64,000 nucleotides of DNA, from assembly GCA_020796225.1 (NCBI GenBank), contig CM036753.1, forward strand, positions 86,709,203-86,773,202. Reading direction: 5' to 3'. The notes beneath the pieces are model-generated. The model was not told the DNA's origin and searched no databases. It saw only the letters and a program-made list of their open reading frames with translations. Positions 23,322 through 34,432 of the stretch are shown here, piece by piece. The position numbers and the translations under genes are program-made. How positions within the stretch are numbered: the first letter of the stretch is position 1; the number at the start of each line of letters is the position of its first letter. This DNA is from Arion vulgaris (Eukaryota > Mollusca > Gastropoda > Stylommatophora > Arionidae).

Positions 23322-23500
23322 TCCTGCCCAGTGTGTTCATAGCGCGTTGGACTATGGGTGACAAGCTCCCTGATAGCGCGGGTTCAATTTCGCGGGCTGG
23401 CAGAAAAGCTACATGTTCTTCAGATTTACGGTGTTCGTGGCACCGAACCGAAGGGTTACAATGTCCATGGCACCGAGCGAAGAGCTGAATGCTCAAGTGC
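23322..23500 (+). mobile_element. tRNA-derived SINE (family 4)
   Basis: The head has TAGCGCGTTGG (A-box-like, about 23340) and GGGTTCAATTTCGCGGGC with an excellent B-box core GGTTCAATTTC (about 23382), spaced as in a tRNA. The body contains two related short motifs, GTGTTCGTGGCACCGAACCG and CCATGGCACCGAGCGAAG. No second copy of this family was found in the window. A functional tRNA is unlikely because the sequence runs straight into the SINE body. Confidence 0.6.
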
Positions 23501-24308
23501 TTCTGGATCAGTAAAAACAAAAATTTAAAAAAACTCTTAACTTCTCTACATGTTTTTCCTAATTCCACTCTTAATCTCCTCCATGCATTATTATGCTTGT
23601 GTAATAAGTCAATGGTAATTAATACCTGCATGATATTGAACTGTTTCACACCTACAGCCTTCTAAGTAATCACCAGCCAAGTCTTAAGTTTTGTTACTGT
23701 GATGACGTTATCATATAAACCTGTTGGTGACATAGGTAGGATAATTGTTTCTCATAGATAATCGTTCTCCAAGGAGGTCATGACCAGCTGTTTAAAATTA
23801 AATTCTACAGGGCTTATCCTGATTGTATGTTACCGTATAGTTGCATGGTCAGTGACACCATTCATAATTTTATCACACAACCAACCAGCTTGCCTCAGAA
23901 CTCTGATTTTTTTTATAGCAGCTTATTTAAGCCTGCATTAGAGGTATTCTCCTAAAAATCCACGATTCAAATAAACTTATTTTCACTGTCTGCTTGTGTT
24001 CTACTGAACACACATCTGGCTTCCTCAATAGTATTTTCCGTTCCATAGTTAGGACATTTCCTTCATTTATGAAGGATGCAAATCATACTTTCATTATTTT
24101 ATCTTACATTGAGTTCCTTGACCGTACATAAGTCTCTTTCTGCTCTGTCTTTTTCTTGTTGCGCATATATATATATCATTCTGATGGTCTAAAAACCGTA
24201 CAGCTATTTCTCAAGAGAATCATTTAGTGTTTTCACCTGTACCCTCATTTGTCTTGTTGAACTAGCTATTATTCTCAAGATTTGTTTTAGCTTAATGGCG
24301 ACTTTCAG
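23501..24308. other. Unassigned spacer
   Basis: No supportable gene. A short (TA)n run lies at about 24164-24175. Confidence 0.4.
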
Positions 24309-24318
24309 TCAGATCAGT

Positions 24319-24574
24319 CGGCCGTGTGGTGCCGGGGCCTGCAAGGGGCGCAGAGAATAGTACCACTGTGACCTACAAGGTATGTCCGAAGAGGCGACTG
24401 ATGTAGGACCTAGGAAGCTTACCTCGTAAAGAAAAAGTGACGCAGAAATCGGATGTGCTGGCCTACTTGTAAGCTCATAACTGGCACAACGTACAATCAC
24501 TCTTAGGCTCAGATCACAAACAAATCACACAGGGTGGTTAACAAGTGGTCGATATGGAATATTCGAAGAAGATA
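24319..24574 (+). mobile_element. SINE family 2, copy 1
   Basis: Same overall plan as family 1: a GTGGTGCCGGGGCC head, GAATAGTACCACTGTGACCT, a central TGTCCGAAGAGGCGACTGA block, GCAGAAATCGGATGTGCTGG and an ATTCGAAGAAGA tail. It is clearly diverged throughout. A perfect 10-bp direct repeat TCAGATCAGT (24309-24318 and 24575-24584) is its target-site duplication. Confidence 0.85.
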
Positions 24575-24949
24575 TCAGATCAGTAATGTAACTTTAGGAC
24601 ATATCAATGCTTCTCTGTTCATGAATCGTCTAAAACACCAGATATGACCCATTATATAACCCCCTTCCATCCATCATAGCTACGTTGAAGGATTCAGGCA
24701 TTTGAAAGTCAACTTTTAGGATCGCATTGGTACCATTCAGCATAGCCATTGGCAGGCAGCACAACACATGTGCTTATTTGCTCAGTATTATCTGTACTGT
24801 ATCATTTACATTTGTTATAGCGGATGGTTTTATTTCTGAATGCTGTGACATTATATAGTTTGTAAATATTGTTATATTATTTACATAGTCAAAACAAACA
24901 AGAGACTTGGTGATTGTTACTGCCAACATTTGCAACGATATATGTCATT

Positions 24950-25185
24950 GCTCTAAAGTGGTCTAAAGACGAAGGATTGACTTCATTGCACCGGGTTTCT
25001 CCATATGTCTTCATCCATGTCGGTAGAAATGACACACCATCTGCCAAGAGTGTTGCACAAAGCATGAACTCCGTAGCTCTAGCAACAATCCTAGGGAATT
25101 CATGAAAAAATTGAACACACAACCTTCAGAACGACAGGTAAACGTCTTAGTCACTTCACCATAGAGACCGCTCATCGCTCTGTTC
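24950..25185 (-). mobile_element. tRNA-headed SINE (family 3), copy 2, inverted
   Basis: Reverse complement of the family-3 body at 9045: CCTAGGATTGTTGCTAGAGC, TACGGAGTTCATGCTTTGTG and AACCCGGTGCAAT can all be read on the minus strand. The minus-strand head has TGGTGAAGTGA (one off the A-box pattern) and TGTTCAATTTT as a weak B box. Confidence 0.7.
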
Positions 25186-25639
25186 TATTACCATTTTAAT
25201 AGTATTGAATAGTAGCTGCTCTGTAGCTACCCATTTTAATAGTATTGAATAGCTAGGTGCATGTGATATTAGTCACTACTTTATTTTATATCTATATATA
25301 TGCATATATATCTATGACTAATCTTGAAAGGGAGCTGTCCAGATTCCTATTGAATAGTCTCGAGAGCTGGAATGCAATGGCTTAGGAAGACTAGTTATAG
25401 AATTGTACAAGAAAATGTTTAGATCTTTGTTCCTTCAGTACCTTTAGGAACCTCAGGATTGCATGTAATTTCTTTGTAGTACTTTAATACAACACTATAT
25501 AAACATGGATATAACGCAAAAAGGGTGACTCATCTGGCCCTGAGATGCAAATTAAAGCTCTTGCCCCTGCGCTTAACAGTAAGAGTGGACAACCAACTCA
25601 CTTTAATTAATAGTAATAGAGAAATCCATTTTTATTTGG
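25186..25639. other. Unassigned spacer with a small direct duplication
   Basis: CATTTTAATAGTATTGAATA occurs twice (about 25190 and 25233). Otherwise no recognisable content. Confidence 0.4.
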
Positions 25640-25765
25640 TTTCTTTTGCTTGATAAAGACCATTTGATCAAAATGACAATTTAGTGTGTTGTGCAGTGCA
25701 AAATTATCTTTGTTTTGAGATGAAATCTTTGATGTATAGTTTTACTGTAGTCTCCCATAGTAATG
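25640..25765 (+). mobile_element. Penelope-like 3' tail remnant (PLE-4)
   Basis: TTTTGCTTGATAAAGACCAT and, about 90 bp on, TATAGTTTTACTGTAGTCTC match in order the terminal region of PLE-1 (10760-10885) and PLE-2. All upstream coding sequence is missing. It is a solo 3' end. Confidence 0.6.
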
Positions 25766-26084
25766 ATGATTCATACAATCAACAGTATAGAGGTGCAAAA
25801 AGTCATGTGTACAAGATCACTATTTCATTAAGAAATTGTGTGCAGAATTTTAGATACCAAGGGTACCTAGAATTTTATAGTTATATTTGGGAGTCAGGAG
25901 TTGGTCAACATTTTTGGAGCATGCAACGAAAAGATGAGGTTGATAGCCAATATTACAGACAAAGAGAAAATACTGGACAGCTTATCTTAACTTTATGGTG
26001 TCGAAGAAAGTTATTATAACTGATTGACAACACTAGGATAGATAGTTATGAATGTCCATGATCACCTACATGTGATTTTGTTTG

Positions 26085-26375
26085 TTTACTTTTGTTCTTA
26101 TCACCAAGTCAATCATTCTTTGTGATCTGTGGGGTTTTCACCGAGAACATGAATACATGGCTAGACCCCTACAGTATGTAGGGCAAACACATCTCAATTT
26201 CAGTCAAAATGAATGCATATTAACCAACAGGAAACATTTTTCACAGAGGAGTAACTAAGATTTTACCAAAAGAAAGCCTCACTTTAAAGTACACCCACAT
26301 CTGGAGTTATACTGTAGCATAGAGATCTGATTGGTCATAGGAAGGCCGTAAGAGATGACTCATGCCAACATGTAG
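26085..26375 (+). repeat. Unclassified dispersed repeat X, copy 2
   Basis: The best-preserved copy: TTTTGTTCTTATCACCAAG, TTTGTGATCTGTGGGG, TAAGATTTTACC, ACATCTGGAGTTATACTGTA, GATCTGATTGGTCATAGG and GACTCATGCCAACATG. Compare 8085-8370 and 59430-59545. No coding sequence. Confidence 0.55.
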
Positions 26376-27339
26376 AATAACAATGGGGATTTTATTTTAC
26401 TGCCTCCTAAATGTGTAGGTTGGTTCCTAATGTGTAGGTACAATTCTATTCCTTGTATTTTTGTTTACAGGTATTGTTTTAGTTAGTATTCATACCCTTT
26501 CTAATGAAAATGGTAAGCACCTTCCCTCAGTTACAACTTTCGTACACACATTTTTAATATTTATTCTTCATTTAAATTTATTATAAAATATTTGATTTAT
26601 GTTAAATTAATTTAACATTTATCACGATTATAATTTTATTTCTAATGCCAAAATAAATGTTATATTTTTTAAAATATTGCTATAGACTTGCATAACAAAA
26701 TCACCCATTCTTCCTGTTGCCATGCTCTGCCATATTTACTGTTGCTATCTACTGATTTCTATTCCAAAATGTGTACCTGAACAAGTATTGGAATAGAGAA
26801 AACTTGTTTGGGCCAGAAATATTTATTCACGGTAAGGAAAATAAATGGATGGCTAGGTTTACACATGTTGTTATCTTCAATAATTGTTCCATTTACTCAT
26901 TATCCTGAAATATTTTTATTTGCATGTGGTATCAGTAATTTCCTCTGTGTTCTCATTGGTTCACAGCTTTAATGACAATGAACTTAGTCTTCTGAACAAC
27001 ATTTTGTAAGACTTTTCGTTGGATATGGACTGGTATTGCCACATTTGAATGATGTTAGATTTACAAAGAAGAGGAAGAAAGACACCATTAAAGAATAAGG
27101 ATTTGTATGGTTTAGATTTGTAATTTAGAGTATCTTCTGTTTCATTAGCCACAACCCTACAGAAAACAACTTTATTATGTTACAATAATAATGTCATTAG
27201 TCATTGATGTTAATAGATTTTTGTAGGCACACAATTGGTGAACAACTGCCAATAAAATGTAATGTCCTTCTTGTTGCGCAGGTGTAATGATTGATCCATT
27301 ATATAGGATATGCTAAAAGTTAACCTCCATAACATGGTG
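26376..27339. other. AT-rich unassigned DNA
   Basis: No recognised gene or repeat. A minus-strand frame at 26961-27152 shows no domain. Confidence 0.4.
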
Positions 27340-27443
27340 TTTTGTTGGATTTGTTGAGGAAGAGATCGGAGCACTTACGGACGTTTCCGGAGTGCAATGA
27401 TGATAGTCCCCATATAACTGATAACCCTCCTATAACAAGTAAT
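27340..27443 (+). pseudogene. LINE group A 3'-terminal fragment
   Basis: Contains GATCGGAGCAC followed by CCGGAGTGCAATGA, the same 3' coding end as 16850-16880 and 35510-35550 (EHLxxxPECN). About 100 bp remain, and it runs into the TA microsatellite. Confidence 0.65.
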
Positions 27444-27451
27444 ATTATATA

Positions 27452-27514
<63 letters not shown>
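27444..27514. repeat. (TA)n microsatellite
   Basis: About 70 bp of nearly perfect TA dinucleotide repeat directly after the LINE group A 3' fragment. It produces a spurious poly-Ile/Tyr frame. Confidence 0.95.
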
Positions 27515-27516
<2 letters not shown>

Positions 27517-27679
27517 ACATATAGTTGACATTTATTGTATTTTGTGGTTTGGATATTTCATTGTGTGTTTGTGAATGACAAAATGTAATAATTGTGCATG
27601 AGCATTCGTTACATCAACCAAGGTTACATAAGACTTCTTTAGGTTATTGCTTCAACTATTTATTATTTCAGATTCAGTC

Positions 27680-28470
27680 ATTTTGCGAGATGGGTGTGAT
27701 GCTCAGAAAGCGCACCAAGATCAGGATCCAATGTGAACATGGAGGAGATCTACAGGGGAAAGGCAAGAACAATAGGTGTCAGGTCTGGTAACTGTCAGCT
27801 GTCAATCAAAAGAAGGAAATTTGATCTATTTCACCAAAATGCAAAGCAAAATGTGGTCATAAGAGAAAAACCACAGCCAGTGATATTGCTTGCCTAATAC
27901 AGAATAGTGTGAGAGACCATAAAAATACAAGTGATGCATTAAAATTTGAATTGGGGAGAAAGGAATAAAGTCAGTTCTTCTAAAGTTTACAGACGACTAC
28001 TAGAAGTTGGATGAAAATCCAGATGACTTGGGAAAAACATTTGATGAAAGTAATGAAACAGAAGCATAATGCATCTGCTGCTTGTATCCAGAACATGATG
28101 CATTTGTCACAATATATCAAAGTTCTCCAAAGAAGATCTATTCCGGAACAGAAGACAGGTCTTGGTGGATTTGACATATTTCAAAAGAATCTGGCTCCTT
28201 GCCACACACCAAAAGGGTGTAGAATTTGTTCAATAGTAATCAAATGAACAATTGGACTGGCCAAGAAATTTGCAATATTTAAACCCCATTTAAGGTGTGT
28301 GTATATTTGCAAGCGGTGCCTTCATGGAATAGATTGTATGACAAAGAGGAGAGAAACTTACTCATCAAACTTTTGGTACAAGGAACTAAGACTTTGGGGG
28401 AAGATTGTTCAGAATTAATGGATTCTGGGCCAAACCACATGCAAACACCACTCAAAAACTAAGATCACGT
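27680..28470 (+). pseudogene. Decayed Tc1-like transposase
   Basis: Across frames, with stops, the ordered Tc1-family landmarks are visible: a VYRRLLEVGWKSR helix-turn-helix segment (about 27985-28020), LAPCHTPKG (about 28192-28215, the second catalytic region with Asp changed), QLDWPRNLQYLNPI (about 28247-28290, cf. DWPxxSPDLNPI), and a C-terminal CSELMDSGPNHMQTPLKN (about 28410-28463). No terminal inverted repeats were located. It is clearly inactive. Confidence 0.7.
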
Positions 28471-28734
28471 GTACTAATGTGAGTACATAAGTGTGCTTCA
28501 TATTAACAAATTGACAAAAATAACTAAGTTCAATCGCAGTTTATTTCAATTAATTTGCACAAGTGTGTACATTTCACAGCATGATCTACAAATGTCCATT
28601 GGGATACATCATCCTTTCTACACATAGTACAATCTCCATTCATTCTTCTTTTATTAATTTGTAAGACATGATATATTTATTTGGGTCACTAAAATATAAT
28701 TAATATATCATCAATTGGAGTTACTTCCTAGATG

Positions 28735-28875
28735 GGTGGTATAAGTTTAAATCCAGTTGCCATGGAATTTTTCCGGCCACAATTCAGCTCAACCTCAACT
28801 GGGTAGAAAAGAAGCATTAAAAAGTAAAGGCAGTCGGAGGCATGTTGCACCCATCATGTCCTCGAGCATTTGTTT
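28735..28875 (+). repeat. tRNA-like/SINE-like repeat
   Basis: AAGTTTAAATCCAGTTGCC resembles a B box and the start of a SINE body. It is followed by CAGCTCAACCTCAACTGGG, itself partly self-complementary, and CAGTCGGAGGCATG. A single copy in this window, so the class is tentative. Confidence 0.35.
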
Positions 28876-29247
28876 ATGAAAATACTAACAGAACACCGTA
28901 ATCTCCAATATACTACATAGTATGAAAACTAATTCATTTTTTGTTATATATTTAATAAATTACCTTTTAGGTTTGACTTTTGGCACACCCTGTATAGTTC
29001 GTTCACCTGCATGACATACTACCAGCACTGTTCAATATTCTTATTTATGAGATATACAGCTGCTATCTACTACACTTGTCATGTGAGCATTATCCCATCA
29101 GTATTATCAGTAACATAATTTACATGTGTGTGCTATATATAACTTCTTCTGCATGAATGAGCATTTTTCACTTCTATAAATGTCAATGAACAAATATATA
29201 TACCCATTTACAACCCTCTTGTAAATAGGATGGTAACATCTATGCCA
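28876..29247. other. Unassigned spacer
   Basis: Nothing recognisable on either strand. Confidence 0.35.
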
Positions 29248-29330
29248 GGTGTGTTAGCGCAGTTGTTAGCGAACCCGCTTCTTAGACTAGTGGTCTGGAT
29301 TTATTGTGGGCCGGTAACATAAAGGATGAA
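29248..29330 (+). repeat. tRNA-like sequence
   Basis: GTGTGTTAGCGCAGTTGTTAG resembles the 5' half of a tRNA with an A box, followed by an anticodon-arm-like CCCGCTTCTTAG. The B box is decayed. It is probably the head of a tRNA-derived SINE; there is no convincing functional tRNA. Confidence 0.4.
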
Positions 29331-29392
29331 CTAAAAGTCGAAACACACTAGAAATTGTTATATTTCAGTCTGTTTACAACTATTAAATATCA

Positions 29393-29420
29393 GATATATA
29401 TATATATATATATATATATA
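29393..29420. repeat. (TA)n microsatellite
   Basis: A short run of alternating TA, about 27 bp. Confidence 0.9.
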
Positions 29421-29564
29421 AGAATAAATGGATAAAAACGAACATTGTATAATGAAATATTATAAGTGTGTTCTGGCTTTTGGTTCACCAGTCATGTTAA
29501 TATAGAGTTATAGTTCACGTTGAATATTATCAAATACAATCACTTTGTCTTTGTTGATTTCCTC

Positions 29565-29665
29565 ATGTTTATGACAGAGGTGAGGAGCATCTAGCCGAGA
29601 ATGGATTAAAGCGCGGGTTCCAATTTGGGAGATCCAGGTTTGATCCCCGGTAAGGTCAGGGAATT
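29565..29665 (+). repeat. tRNA-like SINE head
   Basis: A CCAGGTTTGATCCCCGG segment matches the B box with its T-arm stem well. It is preceded by GAGGAGCATCTAGCCGAG. The 5' half does not fold into a standard tRNA, so it is probably a SINE head. Confidence 0.45.
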
Positions 29666-30138
29666 TATTTACATTGAAAAAAACATCATGAACAGTTTTA
29701 TGGGGAACTGCAGTCATTTTGGGGCATTAAATCTGTCAAGCACATAAAATTGTATTCGTCTGTTTACACACTTAAAAATTGTATTATATAGAAATGGTAA
29801 AGACTTTACAGTTTACATTGCTGGTGACAGTCATGGTTAGTGAGTATATATCAGGTAAGTGCAATGAAGTGTACATTGCTTACAAAAATATATTCTATAT
29901 CAAGTGCTGTGTCAACTAACAAAGTTGATCATATCTCTCCACAATTCTTTGTCTCTAGTATAAACTATTGAGTTTTGTTTTAATCATTTGTTTTATGCAA
30001 CAATGTTAAGCTATTTTATTACTTTCTCATTTGTGTCATCTCTACTTTTTCCTCACAAATTTTACAGAATGTTATAGCTGAAGTCTTCTATTAACAGATC
30101 CCAAATAACTGCATTCGCTTCTTTCTAATTTACATAGT
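29666..30138. other. Unassigned spacer
   Basis: AT-rich with no recognisable gene. Confidence 0.35.
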
Positions 30139-30475
30139 CTTTCTCTTGGCCTGTGGCGGATTGGGCAGAGGTCATAGCTTCATGTCAAGTTCGTTGCTAT
30201 TTGCTTTAAGTCTTTGATGTTTACTAGGCCCATCGTGGAGCCTTTCTGGTGATGGTTCTTGAGAGTCTCTTGGTCTTCCTCGTCTTTTTCCTCTGGTGTC
30301 ATAGAGGATTGGTAAGGAGTCTTCTCTCATCCATTCTAAGTGTGTGGCCGATGTAGTTCCAGCGGCGCTTTCTTATAAAATTTGATACATTTTCTTGCTT
30401 GGTCTCTTGTCTTATTTGTGTATTGGGTCTGAAATCTGACCATTTGAGGTTCAGTAATTTACATAACATGCTTCT
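30139..30475 (-). pseudogene. LINE group B 3' coding fragment
   Basis: On the minus strand it reads LNLKWSDFRPNTQIR, VSNFIRKRRWNYIGHTLRM and, after shifts, a KKTRKTKRLSRTI segment and HEAMTSAQSATGQE. This matches the C-terminal end of the RT protein at 53730-54100 (minus) and the piece at 35789-35957 (plus). 5'-truncated and frameshifted. Confidence 0.75.
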
Positions 30476-30642
30476 TATTTGTACGGAATTTTAATTATTC
30501 TTTTGTGAAACCACATCTCATGCTTTCTTGTGTTGGTTGTTGTCTATTATAGGCAGTAGGACATAATGGCTCTTTGTTACTTGGATATACTCTCTTTTTA
30601 TTGAATGAATGCAGAGAATGGTTTATTTTTCAGATATTGTGC

Positions 30643-30789
30643 TTGGCTGAAATCGGATGCACATGTCCTAAATGTGTAGAAGTCTATGCGTTTAGGGGCC
30701 TACCAAACCAATGTGCACGTTCTTGGCAAAGATCAAACATATCACTAAGCGTGATTAAAATTGGTCGTAAAGAACGAATGCGAAGAAGA
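30643..30789 (+). mobile_element. SINE family 1, copy 4 (5'-truncated)
   Basis: Begins at TTGGCTGAAATCGGATGC, about 100 bp into the consensus, and keeps the whole 3' part and GAA tail. A perfect 11-bp direct repeat AGATATTGTGC (30632-30642 and 30790-30800) flanks it. This shows that 5' truncation happened at insertion, as expected for LINE-type machinery. Confidence 0.9.
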
Positions 30790-30851
30790 AGATATTGTGC
30801 ATTTATTATCATCTTTACTTCTGTATCATTTCCTATCAGACACTATTTAAA

Positions 30852-31278
30852 GATATGTACTTTGTCACATTTACTTTAATGCTCTATTAGTCTATGTACT
30901 TTGTCACATTTATTTTAATGCTTTATTAGTCTATGTACTTTGTCACATTTATTTTAATGCTGTATTAGTCTATGTACTTTGTCACATTTACTTTAATGCT
31001 GTATTAATCAGTGGACTTTGTCACATTTACTTTAATGCTGTATTAGTCAGTGTACTTTGTCACATTTACTTTAATGCTGTATTAGTCTATGTACTTTGTC
31101 ACATTTACTTTAATGCTGTATTAGTCTATGTACTTTGTCACATTTACTTTAATGCTTTATTAGTCTATGTACTTTGTCACATTTACTTTAATGCTTTATT
31201 AGTCTATGTACTTTGTCACATTTACTTTAATGCTGTATTAGTAAAGTGAACTTTGTCACATTTACTTTAATACTGTAT
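30852..31278. repeat. 39-bp tandem array, about 11 copies
   Basis: The unit starts GTCTATGTACTTTGTCACAT and is 39 bp. Copies differ at GTCTATG/GTCAGTG, ATTTT/ACTTT and GCTTT/GCTGT. The last copy (GTAAAGTGAACTTTG) is the most diverged. Non-coding. Confidence 0.95.
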
Positions 31279-31639
31279 TTTGAGAATTACTACTTACACA
31301 AATATTTGGCATTCTTTATTCATCTGTCACTTGTGTATCATCAAGGGCACACACATATACCACTGAGATATGGCAACATGCTCATCTCTAAGCATTGAAT
31401 GATTACTACTACTATTTACTGCAACTATTTTTTTGCTATATTTGCTGTTTGCATCATCAACATATTGTGATTTGTTTATGTGACATCATCCACCATCTGA
31501 TATTCTCACATTTCATATATCAACAAATGTATGACATTGTTTATGCTCTACATAATCTTGTGTAGGGTGCTGATTGGATTGTTAGTTCAAACAAAAAATA
31601 ACCAATAAACATCAAGAGTTTACTTAACAGTCTCAAGTT
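31279..31639. other. Unassigned spacer between two tandem arrays
   Basis: No recognisable gene or repeat. Confidence 0.35.
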
Positions 31640-32125
31640 TGTGATATGTTTGTTCATTTCTTAGGTTAATTGATGTGTGTGTCTTAATTTCTTAGGTTAA
31701 TTGATATGTTTGTTCATTTTTTAAGTTAATTGATATGTTTGTTCATTTTTTAGGTTAATTGATGTAAGTGTGTTTAATTTCTTAGGTTAATTTGGCGTTG
31801 TTTTTTGTTAATTTTATAGGTTAATTGATGTATGTGTATTAATTTCTTAGGTTAATTGATGTGTGTATTAATTTCTTATAGGTTAATTTGATGTGTGTAT
31901 TAATTTCTTAGGTTAATTGATGTATGTGTATTAATTTCTTAGGTTAATTGAAACGTGTGTTGTTAATTTCTTAGGTTAATTGATGTGTGTATATTAATTT
32001 CTTAGGTTAATTGATGTGTGTATATTAATTTCTTAGGTTAATTGATGTTTGTGTATTAATTTCTTAGGTTAATTGATGTGTGTATATTAATTTATCATGT
32101 TAATTGATGTATGTGTGTGTTATTC
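31640..32125. repeat. Irregular tandem array, unit about 30 bp
   Basis: About 14-15 copies of a unit around TTTCTTAGGTTAATTGATGT with a variable GTGTGTATTAA or TTTGTTCA spacer. Unit length varies, unlike the strict 39-bp and 46-bp arrays. The array is non-coding and every unit carries TTAGGTTAA. Confidence 0.9.
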
Positions 32126-32309
32126 CTCTTTCTCAGTTTTTGGATAGAAACGTCCGTATTAAGGACATACGTTAACGAAGATCAATGATCGCCAGCCGGA
32201 ATGACATATGGTGATGATGACTAAATCTTCTTTGTACCAGTGAAACATACAACTGTCGCTCTTCACCACTTCTTTTTGTGTGCATTCTTTTGAGCTCTGC
32301 CCATTAGGC

Positions 32310-32445
32310 TCCGAATAACATCACAGAAAATATTTACAAGGTCCACAACTCACTTTACGCCGATGACCTAGTTATGTATTGTATACATTGGGTAGAAGAA
32401 CCTTCAGTAATGTCGATCACTCAGCAAAGAAGGGAGGCCGAGAAA
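32310..32445 (+). pseudogene. LINE reverse-transcriptase YADD fragment
   Basis: KVHNSLYADDLVMYC (about 32337-32382) is an RT catalytic box. The frame then runs on into sequence that does not look like RT, so only a small exon-sized fragment can be supported. The clade cannot be named. Confidence 0.55.
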
Positions 32446-32969
32446 TACACGGAGACGAGGTTTGGAGGCAGAGATCAACAATATAAAGAAGAGCTGGAGG
32501 GGGCTGCAGGAGATAGCTTAGTTAGAAAGACTTGGCAGGAGTTAGTTGGCCTATGCCCCAATCCGTGGTAAAAGGCAACGAGAGGGGAATGTCGATCACT
32601 TGTTAATTACTTATATATCAAATATGATATAGATGTAGTTGTCAGATCCTGATGTTTCATCTGCTACCGTATGACAGTAGGCGGTAACATCTGCAACTGT
32701 TGAGTCCATTGCCTTGGGGAGAAAAGGAGGGGGCGCTGGGAAGAGGTAAAGGCAAGGGGAGTAAATCCTGACAGAAAATCCCCACTACCTTTGCGGGTCA
32801 GCACAGTTATGCAGATTGCTAGAGGAGTAAATATTGACCACAAATCCGGAGGGAGTTGATGGTTATGTGTGTATTCCATTCCAGCTTCAGGCACCCCTGC
32901 AAACCATGCTTGATTCCAAACGAATGGACTTTAGATGAAACAATAGGGATGAGAGGGGTTTGTGCAAAA

Positions 32970-33090
32970 CAGGCAAGACATTCCCATATAAGCTGCCAGG
33001 CAAGACATTCCCCATATAAGATGCCCAGGAAGACATTCCCCATATCAGCTGCCCAGGCAAGACATTCCCCATATAAGCTGCCCAGGCTAG
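32970..33090. repeat. 30-bp tandem array, about 4 copies
   Basis: The unit is CAGGCAAGACATTCCCCATA plus TAAGCTGCC(C). One copy lacks a C and one reads AGGAAGAC. It creates long spurious frames on both strands. Confidence 0.9.
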
Positions 33091-33109
33091 GCATAAATAA
33101 AGAGGACAC

Positions 33110-33160
33110 TTCATCCTTGCTAAATTGACCGTCTGTAAAGACGAAAAAGCATAAATATAT
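33110..33160 (+). repeat. LINE group C 3'-tail fragment
   Basis: TTGACCGTCTGTAAAGACGA matches the reverse complement of the 37935-37960 tail of the minus-strand LINE group C fragment. Only the tail is present. Confidence 0.4.
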
Positions 33161-33352
33161 ATTTAATAACCCCCACTCCTAACCACACCCCAAAACATGT
33201 GTTTGTATCATGTGATAGTTTAAGCACATTGTTAGCGTGTGCACATTAGATAACATGGTATTTCAGTGTTGTCATATTTACATTGGACAATAATAGTCTG
33301 TTAATCAATATTACATAGCCAGTCACAATTTAATTTAATTTACTTAATAACA

Positions 33353-34432
33353 AACGAGGATGTTGTTAATGCACTCAAGGCAAGCCACAGCACCGCTCCA
33401 GGGCCTGATGGTGTCCAATATCATTACATCAAACAGCTGGACGAGATTGTTATTAATGCAGTTGTGATGGATTTTAACAAAAGTGTACAGATTGCTGTAG
33501 TACCCGAGATTAGGCTTCATAGTTATTTACGACCGCTCCACAAACATGGAAAGGATCCTAAACTGCTCAGCAGCTACCGCATACTCACCTTGCAAAATGT
33601 ATATGGCAAATTACCTGAGAAGATAGTGGCCAGAAAGGTAATGTGTCACTTAGAGAATGACCACATCCTCCCTGACACTTTGGGTAGCTACCGGCCAATG
33701 AAAGGGACATGGGACAATGCTGGCACGTTTGAATATGATGTTTATGAAGGCTTCCAATCCAAGCAAGAGACTGTTGCTGTGGCCATCGACTTGGAGGATG
33801 CTTATAACAAGGTGAATTTTTCAATAATGGTGCGCTCTTTGATTAAATGTGAAGTTAATCCTTGGCTGGTGAACTGGATAGCTGCTTCTTTAATGGAGAG
33901 AACCGTTGCACTACGTTTAGGAACATGGACATCGGATCCTGCACGTATATGCCCGGGATTACCCAGGGTTCTCCTCTATCACCCGTGTTGTTTAATATTT
34001 ACACAGCGAATGTAGCTAAAATTCAGCCAACCGGATTGGGTCGAACATTGACATTTGCAGATATCTTAATATATAGGACTGGGTCAGATAGACAAGAGAT
34101 GGTTGACGACATTCAGAAAACATTGCATACCATCTCGGGTTGGTGTAGAGAGTCTCGATCTCAGGTAAATCCTGAAAAAGCGTATGTTGTGGTGCTCGTT
34201 GAATAATCACATCGTCAAGGCTGACCTACCCCGTGTAATCTTTGATGAACGTACCATCGAGCGCAGAGACAGGTTGCGCTATCTTGGAATAACCTTTGAT
34301 CGTAGTCTATCTTCAAACACCATATTGAACAGACGATACAACGGTGCAAGCGTGGTCTTGCGGCTCTCAAAGTTATGGTGGCCGCACACCTTGAGCAGAG
34401 ACTACTTGCCCTTTTGTTCGATCGACTGGTAA
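33353..34432 (+). pseudogene. LINE group A reverse transcriptase (broken)
   Basis: Frame segments in order: STAPGPDGVQYHYIKQL (about 33389), SYRILTLQNVYGKLPEK, AIDLEDAYNKVNF with the first catalytic Asp, then a frame change near 33950, GITQGSPLSPVLFNIY, and TFADILIY at about 34050-34073 where the catalytic FADD box lacks one Asp codon. Another shift near 34190 leads to RLRYLGITFDRSLS. A third lies near 34370. Upstream sequence (endonuclease and any ORF1) is absent, consistent with 5' truncation on insertion. Confidence 0.9.

Noticed and set aside
23322..23400. Functional tRNA gene
   Set aside because: A and B boxes are visible, but the stems do not close into a standard cloverleaf and the sequence continues directly into a SINE body.
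27444..27514. Poly-Ile/Tyr coding frame
   Set aside because: Produced purely by the TA dinucleotide repeat.
29565..29665. Functional tRNA gene
   Set aside because: Good B box only; the 5' half and anticodon arm are not tRNA-like.
31640..32125. Telomere-like TTAGG repeat
   Set aside because: TTAGG occurs once per ~30-bp unit inside a longer sequence, not as a tandem pentamer or hexamer.
32664..33128. Overlapping long frames on both strands as genes
   Set aside because: They arise from the 30-bp tandem array, whose length is a multiple of three, and have no domain.
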